In this document: positions 1 through 6,809 of the stretch, one piece after another
Position numbering within the stretch: position 1 is the stretch's first letter
How the letters are laid out: each line of letters starts with the position of its first letter
Notes under the pieces: generated by a model
The model's input: the letters and a program-made list of their open reading frames with translations, nothing else
Database searches by the model: none
Told to the model about the DNA's origin: nothing
Translations under genes and position numbers: made by a program
NCBI GenBank assembly: GCA_963696105.1
Contig: CAVOIP010000005.1
Span: forward strand, 434,001 to 498,000
Source of the DNA: CAVRTM01 sp963696105
GTDB lineage: Bacteria; Actinomycetota; Actinomycetes; Actinomycetales; Dermatophilaceae
DNA length: 64,000 nucleotides
Reading direction: 5' to 3'

Positions 1-322
1 CGGGCATCTGCACGATCGACAGCAGGGAGTCCATGCCGTCCAGGTGCTTCAGCGGCACCGGCACCCCGATGACCGGCAGCGGCGTGACGGCAGCGAGCAT
101 CCCCGGCAGGTGCGCCGCGCCGCCGGCGCCGGCGATGAGGACCCGCAGCCCGCGGGCGGACGCCGACTCGCCGTACGCGACCATCTCCTGCGGCATGCGG
201 TGTGCCGACACGACGTCCGCCTCGTAGCCGATGCCGAACTCGTCGAGGGCGACTGCTGCGGCTTCCATGACGGGCCAGTCGCTGTCGCTGCCCATCACCA
301 GCCCGACAACCGGTGCGCTCAT
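1..322 (-). CDS. purE: N5-carboxyaminoimidazole ribonucleotide mutase PurE (3' end outside window)
   Basis: PurE converts N5-CAIR to CAIR, the step after PurK in de novo purine synthesis, in the cytosol. About 107 N-terminal codons are present; the gene runs off the left edge. The frame opens MSAPVVGLVMGSDSDW, containing the class I PurE GSDSDW motif, followed by the SAHRMP motif and a Gly/Ala-rich AGAGGAAHLPGM segment, all typical of the phosphate/substrate site. The ATG overlaps the purK TGA as ATGA, so the pair is probably translationally coupled and shares the purK promoter. The identification is secure from the motifs and the purK neighbour; only the C-terminus is missing. Confidence 0.95.
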   Translation of the reverse strand, partial: MSAPVVGLVMGSDSDWPVMEAAAVALDEFGIGYEADVVSAHRMPQEMVAYGESASARGLRVLIAGAGGAAHLPGMLAAVTPLPVIGVPVPLKHLDGMDSLLSIVQMP

Positions 323-1530
323 TCGGTGACCACTCCCTGCAGGTAGTCGGTGGCGTGCTGGGCGCGGGCCCGCAGCTGCTCGAGGTCGTCCCCGCTGACG
401 TTGACGTGACCGATCTTGCGTCCGGGGCGCACCCCCTTGCCGTACAGGTGCATCTTCAGCCCCGGATCGCGGGCCAGCAGGTGCCGGTACGCCGGATACA
501 GCTCGGGATAGTCCCCGCCGAGCACGTTGCCCATGACGGTCCACGGCTCGCGCGCCGACGGGTCGCCCAACGGCAGGTCGAGCACGGCGCGCAGGTGCTG
601 CTCGAACTGGCTCGTGACGGCGCCGTCGATGCTCCAGTGACCGCTGTTGTGCGGGCGCATGGCCAGCTCGTTGACGACGTACGCCGGCTGCCCGGTGCGG
701 GGGTGGCTCACCTCGAACAGCTCGACCGCCATGACCCCGGTGACGTCCAGCTCGCCGGCGATGCGCAGCCCCGCCTCCGTCGCCCGCACGGCGAGGTCGT
801 CGTCCAGGCCTGGCGCCGGGGCCAGGACCTCGGTGCAGATCCCGTCGGTCTGCACGGTCTCGACCACCGGCCACGCCGTCGCCTGCCCCGACGGGCTGCG
901 GGCGATGAGCACCGCCAGCTCACGGACGAACTCCACCCGTTCCTCGACGAGCAGGCCGCCGGCGAGCAGGCCCTCCCCGGCCGCCGCGTCACGGGCGACG
1001 GCCGCCAGCCAGTCGGCGGCCTCGTCGGCGGACCCGATGACGCGCACCCCCTTGCCGTCGTAGCCACCGCGGGGGGTCTTGACCACCACCGGCCAGCCGA
1101 CCTCGTCCCCGAAGGCCTGCAACGAGGCCCGGTCGCCTACCTGCGCCCACCGCGGGCACGGGACGCCGATGTCGGTGAGACGCCGGCGCATCGCCAGCTT
1201 GTCCTGCGCGAAGACCAGGGCGGCCGGGCTGGGGTGCAGCGCGACGCCGTCGGCCTCCAGCGCAGCGAGGACGTCGGCCGGGACGTGCTCGTGGTCGAAG
1301 GTCACGACGTCGCAGGCGCGGGCGAAGGCACGCACCGCCTCGATGTCGGTGTGGCTCCCGACCGGCGAGGACGGGACGACGAGGGCGGCCGAGGCATCCG
1401 GTGCCTCGGCCAGCACGGAGAGGGTGATCGCGAGGCCGACGGCGGGTGGCTGGCACATCCTCGCCAGCTGGCCACCGCCGATGATGCCGACGACGGGGAA
1501 TCCTCCGGGGGCGCGTTGCGGCGATGTCAC
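319..1530 (-). CDS. purK: N5-carboxyaminoimidazole ribonucleotide synthase PurK
   Basis: PurK makes N5-CAIR from AIR, ATP and bicarbonate in purine synthesis. The product is 403 residues, usual for the ATP-grasp family. An N-terminal GIIGGGQLARM motif (about 15-25) is the PurK signature; the ATP-grasp loop GGYDGKGV lies near 150, and the metal/ATP motif NELAMRPHNSGH near 290. The frame stays open upstream, but I chose the GTG at 1530. The encoded protein then begins MTSPQRAPGGFPVVGIIGGG, and a TACCCT -10 box sits exactly 6 nt upstream, which fits a leaderless mRNA. The stop overlaps purE by 4 nt. Confidence 0.95.
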   Translation of the reverse strand: MTSPQRAPGGFPVVGIIGGGQLARMCQPPAVGLAITLSVLAEAPDASAALVVPSSPVGSHTDIEAVRAFARACDVVTFDHEHVPADVLAALEADGVALHPSPAALVFAQDKLAMRRRLTDIGVPCPRWAQVGDRASLQAFGDEVGWPVVVKTPRGGYDGKGVRVIGSADEAADWLAAVARDAAAGEGLLAGGLLVEERVEFVRELAVLIARSPSGQATAWPVVETVQTDGICTEVLAPAPGLDDDLAVRATEAGLRIAGELDVTGVMAVELFEVSHPRTGQPAYVVNELAMRPHNSGHWSIDGAVTSQFEQHLRAVLDLPLGDPSAREPWTVMGNVLGGDYPELYPAYRHLLARDPGLKMHLYGKGVRPGRKIGHVNVSGDDLEQLRARAQHATDYLQGVVTE

Positions 1531-1536
1531 GGGACG

Positions 1537-1542
1537 AGGGTA
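1537..1542 (-). promoter_or_regulatory. -10 box of leaderless purK promoter
   Basis: TACCCT on the minus strand, 6 nt before the purK GTG. This spacing puts the transcription start on or next to the start codon. It faces the gtrA -10 box 36 bp away. Confidence 0.6.
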
Positions 1543-1578
1543 TCGGTGCGCCGAGACGACGCTCACAGCCGCGGGGCC

Positions 1579-1584
1579 TACCCT
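1579..1584 (+). promoter_or_regulatory. -10 box of leaderless gtrA promoter
   Basis: TACCCT, 6 nt before the gtrA ATG at 1591, with no Shine-Dalgarno sequence between. It diverges from the purK promoter in a 60-bp intergenic gap. Confidence 0.6.
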
Positions 1585-1590
1585 GAGGCA

Positions 1591-2091
1591 ATGGCTTCTG
1601 CACACCCCTCCCTGCTCGACCGCGCCCGCGGCGCGATGGACGTTCTCGTACGCGAGATGCTCAAGTTCGGGGTCGTCGGAGCCGTCGCGTTCGTCGTGGA
1701 CATCGGCGTGTTCAACCTGCTGCGGTTCGGGTTCGCCGCGGGGACTCCTGCCGGGCAGCCGCTGCGGGCCAAGGTCATCTCGGTGACGTTGGCCACGCTG
1801 ACCGCCTGGCTGGGCAACCGCTACTGGACCTTTCGCCATCGCCGCCAGCGGCAGGCCCACCAGGAGCTGCTGCTGTTCATCGGCTTCAACCTCGCCGGCA
1901 TGGCGATCGCCCTGACCTGCCTGGCGGTCTCGCACTACGTGATGAACCTTCGCACGCCGCTGGCCGACAACATCAGCGCCAACGGTGTGGGCCTGCTGCT
2001 CGGCACGCTGTTCCGGTTCTGGGCCTACCGCCGGTTCGTCTTCGCCGGCGAGGAGTTCGCCCCCGCCGAGTCCCCGCCCACGCCCGTCTGA
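1591..2091 (+). CDS. GtrA family membrane protein
   Basis: A 166-residue integral membrane protein of the GtrA/DPMS_TMD family (PF04138). Members are thought to help flip polyprenyl-linked sugars, or to partner glycosyltransferases acting on cell-envelope glycans. Four hydrophobic segments are visible, starting near residues 23, 51, 88 and 128. Family marks include KFGVVGAVAFVVDIGVFNLL in the first helix, LGNRYWTFRHRR after the second, and FRFWAYRRFVF near the C-terminus. The ATG was chosen because a -10 box precedes it by 6 nt. It is divergent from purK and convergent with the histidine kinase. The sugar substrate cannot be told from sequence. Confidence 0.85.
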   Translation: MASAHPSLLDRARGAMDVLVREMLKFGVVGAVAFVVDIGVFNLLRFGFAAGTPAGQPLRAKVISVTLATLTAWLGNRYWTFRHRRQRQAHQELLLFIGFNLAGMAIALTCLAVSHYVMNLRTPLADNISANGVGLLLGTLFRFWAYRRFVFAGEEFAPAESPPTPV

Positions 2092-2131
2092 GACCGAGGT
2101 CTCTGCGACCGGCATCCCCGCAGAGGCGGGG
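2090..2131. terminator. Two small hairpins between gtrA and the histidine kinase gene
   Basis: GAGACC-GA-GGTCTC (2090-2103, overlapping the gtrA stop) is followed by CCCCGC-AGAG-GCGGGG (2116-2131). Both are perfect short stems between convergent genes. There is no U-tract, so terminator function is only suggested. Confidence 0.4.
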
Positions 2132-2140
2132 TCCCACCAC

Positions 2141-2200
2141 CGCCGGTCCGAGCCGGTCCGAGCCAGCCGGAGCCGGTCTGATCCGGTCAGATCCGGTCAG
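2141..2200. repeat. Six tandem 10-bp repeats overlapping the histidine kinase stop codon
   Basis: Six contiguous decamers related to AGCCGGTCNG fill these 60 bp. The last one includes the kinase stop codon (TCA on the plus strand at 2197-2199). The last two copies are identical (ATCCGGTCAG); the third is the most diverged. Confidence 0.75.
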
Positions 2201-3231
2201 GCGGCCGACTCGGCCTCGGACAGGAACAGCGCGAAGATCACCGGCTGGGCCTGGACGAGCTCCAGGCGCCCCCCGTTGGACTCGGCGAGGTCACGCGCGA
2301 GCGCCAGGCCCAGGCCCGTGCCTCCGCTGGTCACCGACCGCTCGAAGATGTGCGGGGCCATGGTCGGGGCCACCCCGTCGCCCTGGTCGCTGACCTCCAC
2401 CACCACCGACGGCCCGCTGCGGCGGGCAGCCACGTCGACGGTGCCGCGCCCGTGGGCGAGCGAGTTCTCCAGCAGCGTGGACAGCACCTGGGACAACGCG
2501 ACGGGTGTCGCCTTGACCACGAGCCCGCGCTGGCCGTGGACGCGGACGCTGCGACGGGCCTGCTCGAACGCCGGCTGCCACTCGCGCTGCAGCGCCGCGA
2601 TGATCGAGTCCAGCGAGACCGACGGCGTCGGGGCATCCTGGTGCCCACGCCGGGTCCGTGACATCAGGTCGTCGACCACGCGGGTGAGCCGCTCGACCTG
2701 GGCGATCGCGATGCCGGCCTCCTCGCGGACCACGTCGAGGTCGTCGGTCACCCCGATCTCCTCCAGCCGCATCAGGAGCGCCGTCAGCGGGGTGCGCAGC
2801 TGGTGCGAGGCGTCGGCGGCGAAGTCACGCTCGGAGGCCAGGGAGCGTGTCAGCTGCTGGGCGCTCCGGGCGAGGACGTCCGAGACGGCATCGATCTCGG
2901 CGATGCCGGAGACCAGCGGCTCGAACCGCGACTGGCCGGCCCCCAGGCGCTCAGCGCGCAACGCCAGCCCGGTCATCGGCTCGGCGAACGTCCGGGCCTG
3001 GCGCAGGGCGACCAGCACCCCGACCCCGACGGCGGCCACGGACAGCACGACGATCGCGGCGGCGACCAGCAGGATCTGCTGGAGGTGCGGCTGCGCCTCG
3101 AACCAGACGCGAGCAGCCGCAGTCCTGTCGCTGACGAGATACCAGGCGGCGCCGAGGAACAGCGGCAGCCCGACGATGATGACCGACAGGACCACCGCGA
3201 GCACGGTGGACCGCACCAACCGCTGGCGCAC
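2197..3231 (-). CDS. Two-component sensor histidine kinase
   Basis: A 344-residue membrane sensor kinase that would phosphorylate the response regulator encoded just upstream. Two N-terminal membrane helices (about 8-32 and 52-76) flank a very short external loop of about 20 residues, so it may sense within the membrane or through a partner. A HAMP-like linker follows. The dimerisation/phosphoacceptor box DASHQLRTPLTAL carries H143. The ATPase domain shows the N box LLENSLAHG (N256), G1 DQGDGV (282-287), IFERS, and G2 GGTGLGLA (303-310). Start is GTG 3231, 6 nt after the regulator stop, in one operon. The stimulus is unknown. Confidence 0.9.
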   Translation of the reverse strand: MRQRLVRSTVLAVVLSVIIVGLPLFLGAAWYLVSDRTAAARVWFEAQPHLQQILLVAAAIVVLSVAAVGVGVLVALRQARTFAEPMTGLALRAERLGAGQSRFEPLVSGIAEIDAVSDVLARSAQQLTRSLASERDFAADASHQLRTPLTALLMRLEEIGVTDDLDVVREEAGIAIAQVERLTRVVDDLMSRTRRGHQDAPTPSVSLDSIIAALQREWQPAFEQARRSVRVHGQRGLVVKATPVALSQVLSTLLENSLAHGRGTVDVAARRSGPSVVVEVSDQGDGVAPTMAPHIFERSVTSGGTGLGLALARDLAESNGGRLELVQAQPVIFALFLSEAESAA

Positions 3232-3237
3232 CTGCCG

Positions 3238-3915
3238 TCAGCCCTTGTCGCCGCGCTCGAAGCGGAAGCCGACGCCGCGCACCGTCGCGATGAAGCGGGG
3301 CTGCGCCGCGTCGTCACCCAGCTTCCGGCGCAGCACCGAGATGTGCATGTCGAGGGTCTTGGTCGACCCGAACCACGCGGTCTCCCAGATCTCGCGCATC
3401 AGCTGCTCACGGGAGACGACCTTGCCCTGCTCGCGCACGAGCACCCGCAGCAGGTCGAACTCCTTGGCGGTGAGCTGCAGCTCCTCCTCGTTGAAGAAGG
3501 CACGCCGGGCCTCGGGGTCGATCCGCACGACCGCGCTCGAAGGCCCCGCGTCGTTGGGCCGGCGGCGCAGCAGGGCCCGCACGCGGGCCAGCAGCTCGGC
3601 CAGCCGGAACGGCTTGGTGACGTAGTCGTCCGCACCAGCGTCGAGCCCGACCACCGTGTCGACCTCGTCGGCGCGGGCGGTCAGGATCAGGACGGGGATC
3701 GTCCTGCCGTCGGCCCGGATCCGCCGGCAGACCTCGAGGCCGTCGATGTGCGGCAGCCCGAGGTCGAGGACCACCAGGTCCGGGCTCTCGTTCGCTCCCT
3801 CGAGGGCAGCGCGGCCGTCGCCGCGGACGTCGACGTCGTAACCCTCACGGCGCAGGGCTCGGGCAAGTGGCTCGGAGATCGCGGGGTCATCTTCGGCCAG
3901 GAGGACACGGGTCAT
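3238..3915 (-). CDS. OmpR-family response regulator
   Basis: A 225-residue DNA-binding response regulator. The receiver domain (1-115) has the acidic pair D9/D10, phospho-acceptor D51 in VVLDLGLP, T79 and K101. The C-terminal winged helix (about 130-222) includes LTAKEFDLLRVLV and a recognition region ending VRGVGFRFE. It is first in a two-gene operon with the kinase that follows 6 nt later. A TACGAT -10 box lies exactly 6 nt before the ATG, so the mRNA is probably leaderless and separate from the upstream enoyl-CoA hydratase gene. Target genes cannot be inferred. Confidence 0.92.
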   Translation of the reverse strand: MTRVLLAEDDPAISEPLARALRREGYDVDVRGDGRAALEGANESPDLVVLDLGLPHIDGLEVCRRIRADGRTIPVLILTARADEVDTVVGLDAGADDYVTKPFRLAELLARVRALLRRRPNDAGPSSAVVRIDPEARRAFFNEEELQLTAKEFDLLRVLVREQGKVVSREQLMREIWETAWFGSTKTLDMHISVLRRKLGDDAAQPRFIATVRGVGFRFERGDKG

Positions 3916-3921
3916 GGGCGC

Positions 3922-3927
3922 ATCGTA
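3922..3927 (-). promoter_or_regulatory. -10 box of response regulator operon
   Basis: TACGAT on the minus strand, 6 nt before the regulator ATG (3915). This is the leaderless arrangement seen repeatedly in the window. Confidence 0.55.
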
Positions 3928-3942
3928 GACAGGGCCGCGCGC

Positions 3943-4746
3943 TCACCGACCGGGCCACGCCGGGACACGCTTCTCGGCGAAGGCGGCCACCCCCTCCTTG
4001 CGGTCCCCCGAGAAGGCCGTCGCGCGCCAGCAACCGTCCTCCACCTCGAGCCCGGTCGCCAGGTCGACGTCGGCCCCGAGTCGCATCGCCCGCTTGGCCT
4101 GCCGCAGCCCGACCGGCGAGTTCGCCGCGATCTGTCCGGCGATCTCCAGCGCGCGATCGCGCGCGCCGCCCGCCGGGACGACCTCGTCGACGACTCCCAG
4201 CGCACCAGCTTCGGCGGCGGCCATCCGGCGGGCAGTGAAGATCATCCCCGCCGCCCGGCTCCAGCCGACCCGGCGCGTCAGCAGCTGCGTGCCGCCGCCT
4301 CCGGGGATGACGCCCACGGACACCTCGGGCAGCCCGACGACGGCCGCCTCACCGGCGATGACGAGGTCACAGGAGAGGGCGATCTCCAGGCCGCCACCGA
4401 GGGCGAAGCCCTCCACGACGGCCAGCGAGGGCATCGGCAGGTTCAGCACGCCGCCGTACGCCGCGCGGGCCACCGGTCGCTGCTGCATCAGGTCGGCGTC
4501 GCTGAAGCTGTTGCGCTCCTTCAGGTCCGCGCCCACGCAGAACGCCTTGGGGCTGGTGCTGGTCACCACCACGCAGCGCACGCTCTCGTCCGCGGCGAGG
4601 TCGGCACAGGCGGCGCCGAGGTCCCGGGCCATCGCCGTCGACACGGCGTTCATGGCCTCGGGCCGGTCGAGCGACAGCTCGGCGACGTGCCCGCCGTCAC
4701 CGTGTCGCGTGACGGTGACCAGGGGTCTGCGGTCGGTGCTGCTCAT
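3943..4746 (-). CDS. Enoyl-CoA hydratase/isomerase (crotonase family)
   Basis: A 267-residue crotonase-fold enzyme, probably hydrating 2-enoyl-CoA in fatty-acid or branched-chain acyl-CoA breakdown. The oxyanion-hole segment FCVGADLKE (about 69-77) and GFALGGGLEIALSCD (113-127) are intact. Both glutamates matching the two catalytic glutamates of mitochondrial crotonase are present (E121 and E141, the latter in LPEVSVGVIPG), so a true hydratase is favoured over an isomerase-only member. The ATG overlaps the adenylate cyclase stop as ATGA, making it the last gene of the birA-cyclase-hydratase operon. The exact acyl-CoA substrate is not evident. Confidence 0.88.
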   Translation of the reverse strand: MSSTDRRPLVTVTRHGDGGHVAELSLDRPEAMNAVSTAMARDLGAACADLAADESVRCVVVTSTSPKAFCVGADLKERNSFSDADLMQQRPVARAAYGGVLNLPMPSLAVVEGFALGGGLEIALSCDLVIAGEAAVVGLPEVSVGVIPGGGGTQLLTRRVGWSRAAGMIFTARRMAAAEAGALGVVDEVVPAGGARDRALEIAGQIAANSPVGLRQAKRAMRLGADVDLATGLEVEDGCWRATAFSGDRKEGVAAFAEKRVPAWPGR

Positions 4747-5957
4747 GCGTCTCCTTCGTCGGCGGTCGGGTCGTCGTCACCGTAGAGGGTGTCCCCCTGC
4801 GCGACCATGCCGCGGCGACGGGCCTGCGCGGCGCGCTGCAGCCGCCACGGCGTCACCGGTCCGATGCCACGCAGCGTCCGCCGGCGCATCGGGGTCATCT
4901 CGAACCCGGAGAGGCTGGCCAGCGAGGCGGCGAGCGCGTCGTCCACCAGCACCGTCCCGGGCCGGGCCACCGCGGTCAGCCGGCTGGCGCGGTTCACCGT
5001 CGTGCCGAAGACGTCGCCGAGCCGGGAGACGACCGGCCCGAACGCCATACCGACGCGGACATCGGGCAGGAAGTCGTCGTCGCCCATGGCCTGCACGAGG
5101 TCCAGCGCGATCGCGCCGGCCGGAGCGGTGCCGAGCGTCACGAACAGCACCTCGTCCCCGACCGTCTTGACCACCCGGCCGCCGTGGGCGGTGACGACGT
5201 CGGAGGCCAGCGCCTCGAAGCGCTGCACGACCTGGGCGAGCTGGCGCTCGGACAGTCGCCGTACCAGCGCGGTGAACGACACGAGGTCGGCGAAGCCGAC
5301 GCTGCGGACCACCCCGGTGTGGTCCTTCGCCGGCTCGGCGTCCGCGACCATGCGGGAGATGGCCGCGGTCAGGTGCCGGCGCCACGCGTAGACCAGCAGC
5401 GGCTCGAGCCGGTCGACGAGCTCGGTCAGCTTCAGGGCTGCGGCACGCGCTGTCTCGGGGTCGGGCACCGCCCGGCTGGTGTCCGGCGACGCGCCACCCT
5501 CGCCCACCGAACCGGTCCAGGCGTCGACCGCCGGCGCGTCGCCGAGCGCCTCGGCCATCAGCTGCGTCTGCCAGCCCGCGAGCCGGTCGGTGGTCCGGCC
5601 CAGGGCCCGGATCATCGACAACGCCGACGACTCGTCGAACACCCCTTCGCGGACCATCCCGACGACCGACCGCAGCGCCTGCAGGTCGGCATCGGTGAAG
5701 ACCCTGTCCTCGTCGCCGACGTTGGGGAAGCCGAGGGCGTGCCAGAACTTGCGGGCACTGAGCAGCGAGACCTCGGCGCCGGTACTGACCTGCCGGCGCC
5801 GCATGCTCCGCGGCTCGCCCAGCAGCCTGGCGGCGACGTCGTCGACGACGAGGTCGTCGACGACGAGGTCCTCGACCTCCGGCGGCATCGGGTCCTCTGC
5901 ACCGCCGTCGTCGCGTCGCGGAGGCGGCCGCACGCCCCGACCGGGCCGGGTGCTCAC
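4743..5957 (-). CDS. Class III adenylate cyclase with N-terminal regulatory domain
   Basis: A 404-residue soluble nucleotide cyclase. The C-terminal half (about 215-375) is a class III catalytic domain. It has metal aspartates D224 (FADLVSFT) and D268 (VGDEVLF), purine-binding K264 and D315 (GDVFG), and the transition-state pair N322/R326 in VNRASR. This set is complete and matches adenylate rather than guanylate specificity. The N-terminal 200 residues resemble the regulatory domain found in actinobacterial cyclases of the Rv1264 type, with no membrane segment. An in-frame 15-bp duplication gives VVDDLVVDD (32-40). Start is GTG, 12 nt after birA; the stop overlaps the hydratase gene. Confidence 0.88.
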   Translation of the reverse strand: MSTRPGRGVRPPPRRDDGGAEDPMPPEVEDLVVDDLVVDDVAARLLGEPRSMRRRQVSTGAEVSLLSARKFWHALGFPNVGDEDRVFTDADLQALRSVVGMVREGVFDESSALSMIRALGRTTDRLAGWQTQLMAEALGDAPAVDAWTGSVGEGGASPDTSRAVPDPETARAAALKLTELVDRLEPLLVYAWRRHLTAAISRMVADAEPAKDHTGVVRSVGFADLVSFTALVRRLSERQLAQVVQRFEALASDVVTAHGGRVVKTVGDEVLFVTLGTAPAGAIALDLVQAMGDDDFLPDVRVGMAFGPVVSRLGDVFGTTVNRASRLTAVARPGTVLVDDALAASLASLSGFEMTPMRRRTLRGIGPVTPWRLQRAAQARRRGMVAQGDTLYGDDDPTADEGDA

Positions 5958-5969
5958 GGTACGGCGCCC

Positions 5970-6785
5970 TCAGGCCTGCGGCCGGACGTGGACGACATCC
6001 CCGGCCGCGTGGGCCTGCCGCCCGGCGGGGCCGTCGAGCACCAGCCGGCCCGAGTCGTCCACGGCGACGGCGCGACCGCTCGCGGCGCCCGACGGCTGGA
6101 TCACCCGGACGTCCTGCCCGATGGTGACGCACAGGGAGCGGTACTGCCCGCGGAGCTCCTGCAACGCCTCGCCCCCGCCGACCCAGGCCGCGTGCAGCTC
6201 GGCGAAGCCGCCGAGGAAGGCAAGGAGCAGGTCCTCCCGGCGCACGTCGGTGACCCCGCACAACCGCAGGGACGTCGCCGTGTCCACCGGCAGCTCCTCG
6301 CGGCGCTGGTCCACGTTGGCGCCCGCACCGGCGACGACCAGGCCGCCGGCAGCGACCGGGCCGCCGGCGTGCGCCCCTCCGGCGTCCGCGGGTGTCACCA
6401 TCTCGCAGAGCACGCCGCAGATCTTCCCGTCGTCGACGAGCACGTCGTTCGGCCACTTCAGCCGCGCCGGCACCCCGGCCACCCGCTGCAGCGCGCGGGC
6501 CATCGCCATGCCGGTCAGCAGCGGCAGCCATCCGCGGTCGGCGCCGGCCATCGGGACGACGACGGACACCGCCACCGACGCTCCCGCCGGCGCCTCCCAG
6601 TGCCGCGCCATCCGCCCGCGGCCGGCGCTCTGGTGGTCGGCCACCACGACGCGCCACGGCTCCGGGCGCCGGACCGCCTCCAGGTTGGTGGAGCCGACCG
6701 TCTCGTAGCCGTCGATGCTGCGCCAGGGGCTGCCGGGCGTGAGCAACGCCTCCCGCAGGGCCCGTACGTCCAGGGGTTCTCGCAC
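5970..6785 (-). CDS. birA: Biotin--[acetyl-CoA carboxylase] ligase
   Basis: This 271-residue enzyme activates biotin to biotinyl-AMP and attaches it to the lysine of BCCP domains, such as that of AccA encoded at 29.0-30.8 kb. The biotinyl-AMP loop GRGRMARHW (55-63), KWPND (110-114) and K121 are present, and a C-terminal SH3-like domain follows. There is no N-terminal winged helix, so it is the monofunctional type and not the BirA repressor. The frame extends far upstream, but GTG 6785 is chosen. It gives a normal-length protein and lies 7 nt after a TAGCCT -10 box overlapping the divergent accD promoter. Confidence 0.92.
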   Translation of the reverse strand: MREPLDVRALREALLTPGSPWRSIDGYETVGSTNLEAVRRPEPWRVVVADHQSAGRGRMARHWEAPAGASVAVSVVVPMAGADRGWLPLLTGMAMARALQRVAGVPARLKWPNDVLVDDGKICGVLCEMVTPADAGGAHAGGPVAAGGLVVAGAGANVDQRREELPVDTATSLRLCGVTDVRREDLLLAFLGGFAELHAAWVGGGEALQELRGQYRSLCVTIGQDVRVIQPSGAASGRAVAVDDSGRLVLDGPAGRQAHAAGDVVHVRPQA

Positions 6786-6792
6786 AGCGACA

Positions 6793-6802
6793 AGGCTAGG
6801 CT
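6793..6802. promoter_or_regulatory. Overlapping divergent -10 boxes between birA and accD
   Basis: TAGGCT (6797-6802, plus) and TAGCCT (6793-6798, minus) share the central TA dinucleotide. Each lies exactly 7 nt from its start codon (accD ATG 6810, birA GTG 6785). Polymerase bound in one direction would exclude the other. Confidence 0.65.
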
Positions 6803-6809
6803 GCCCGCC

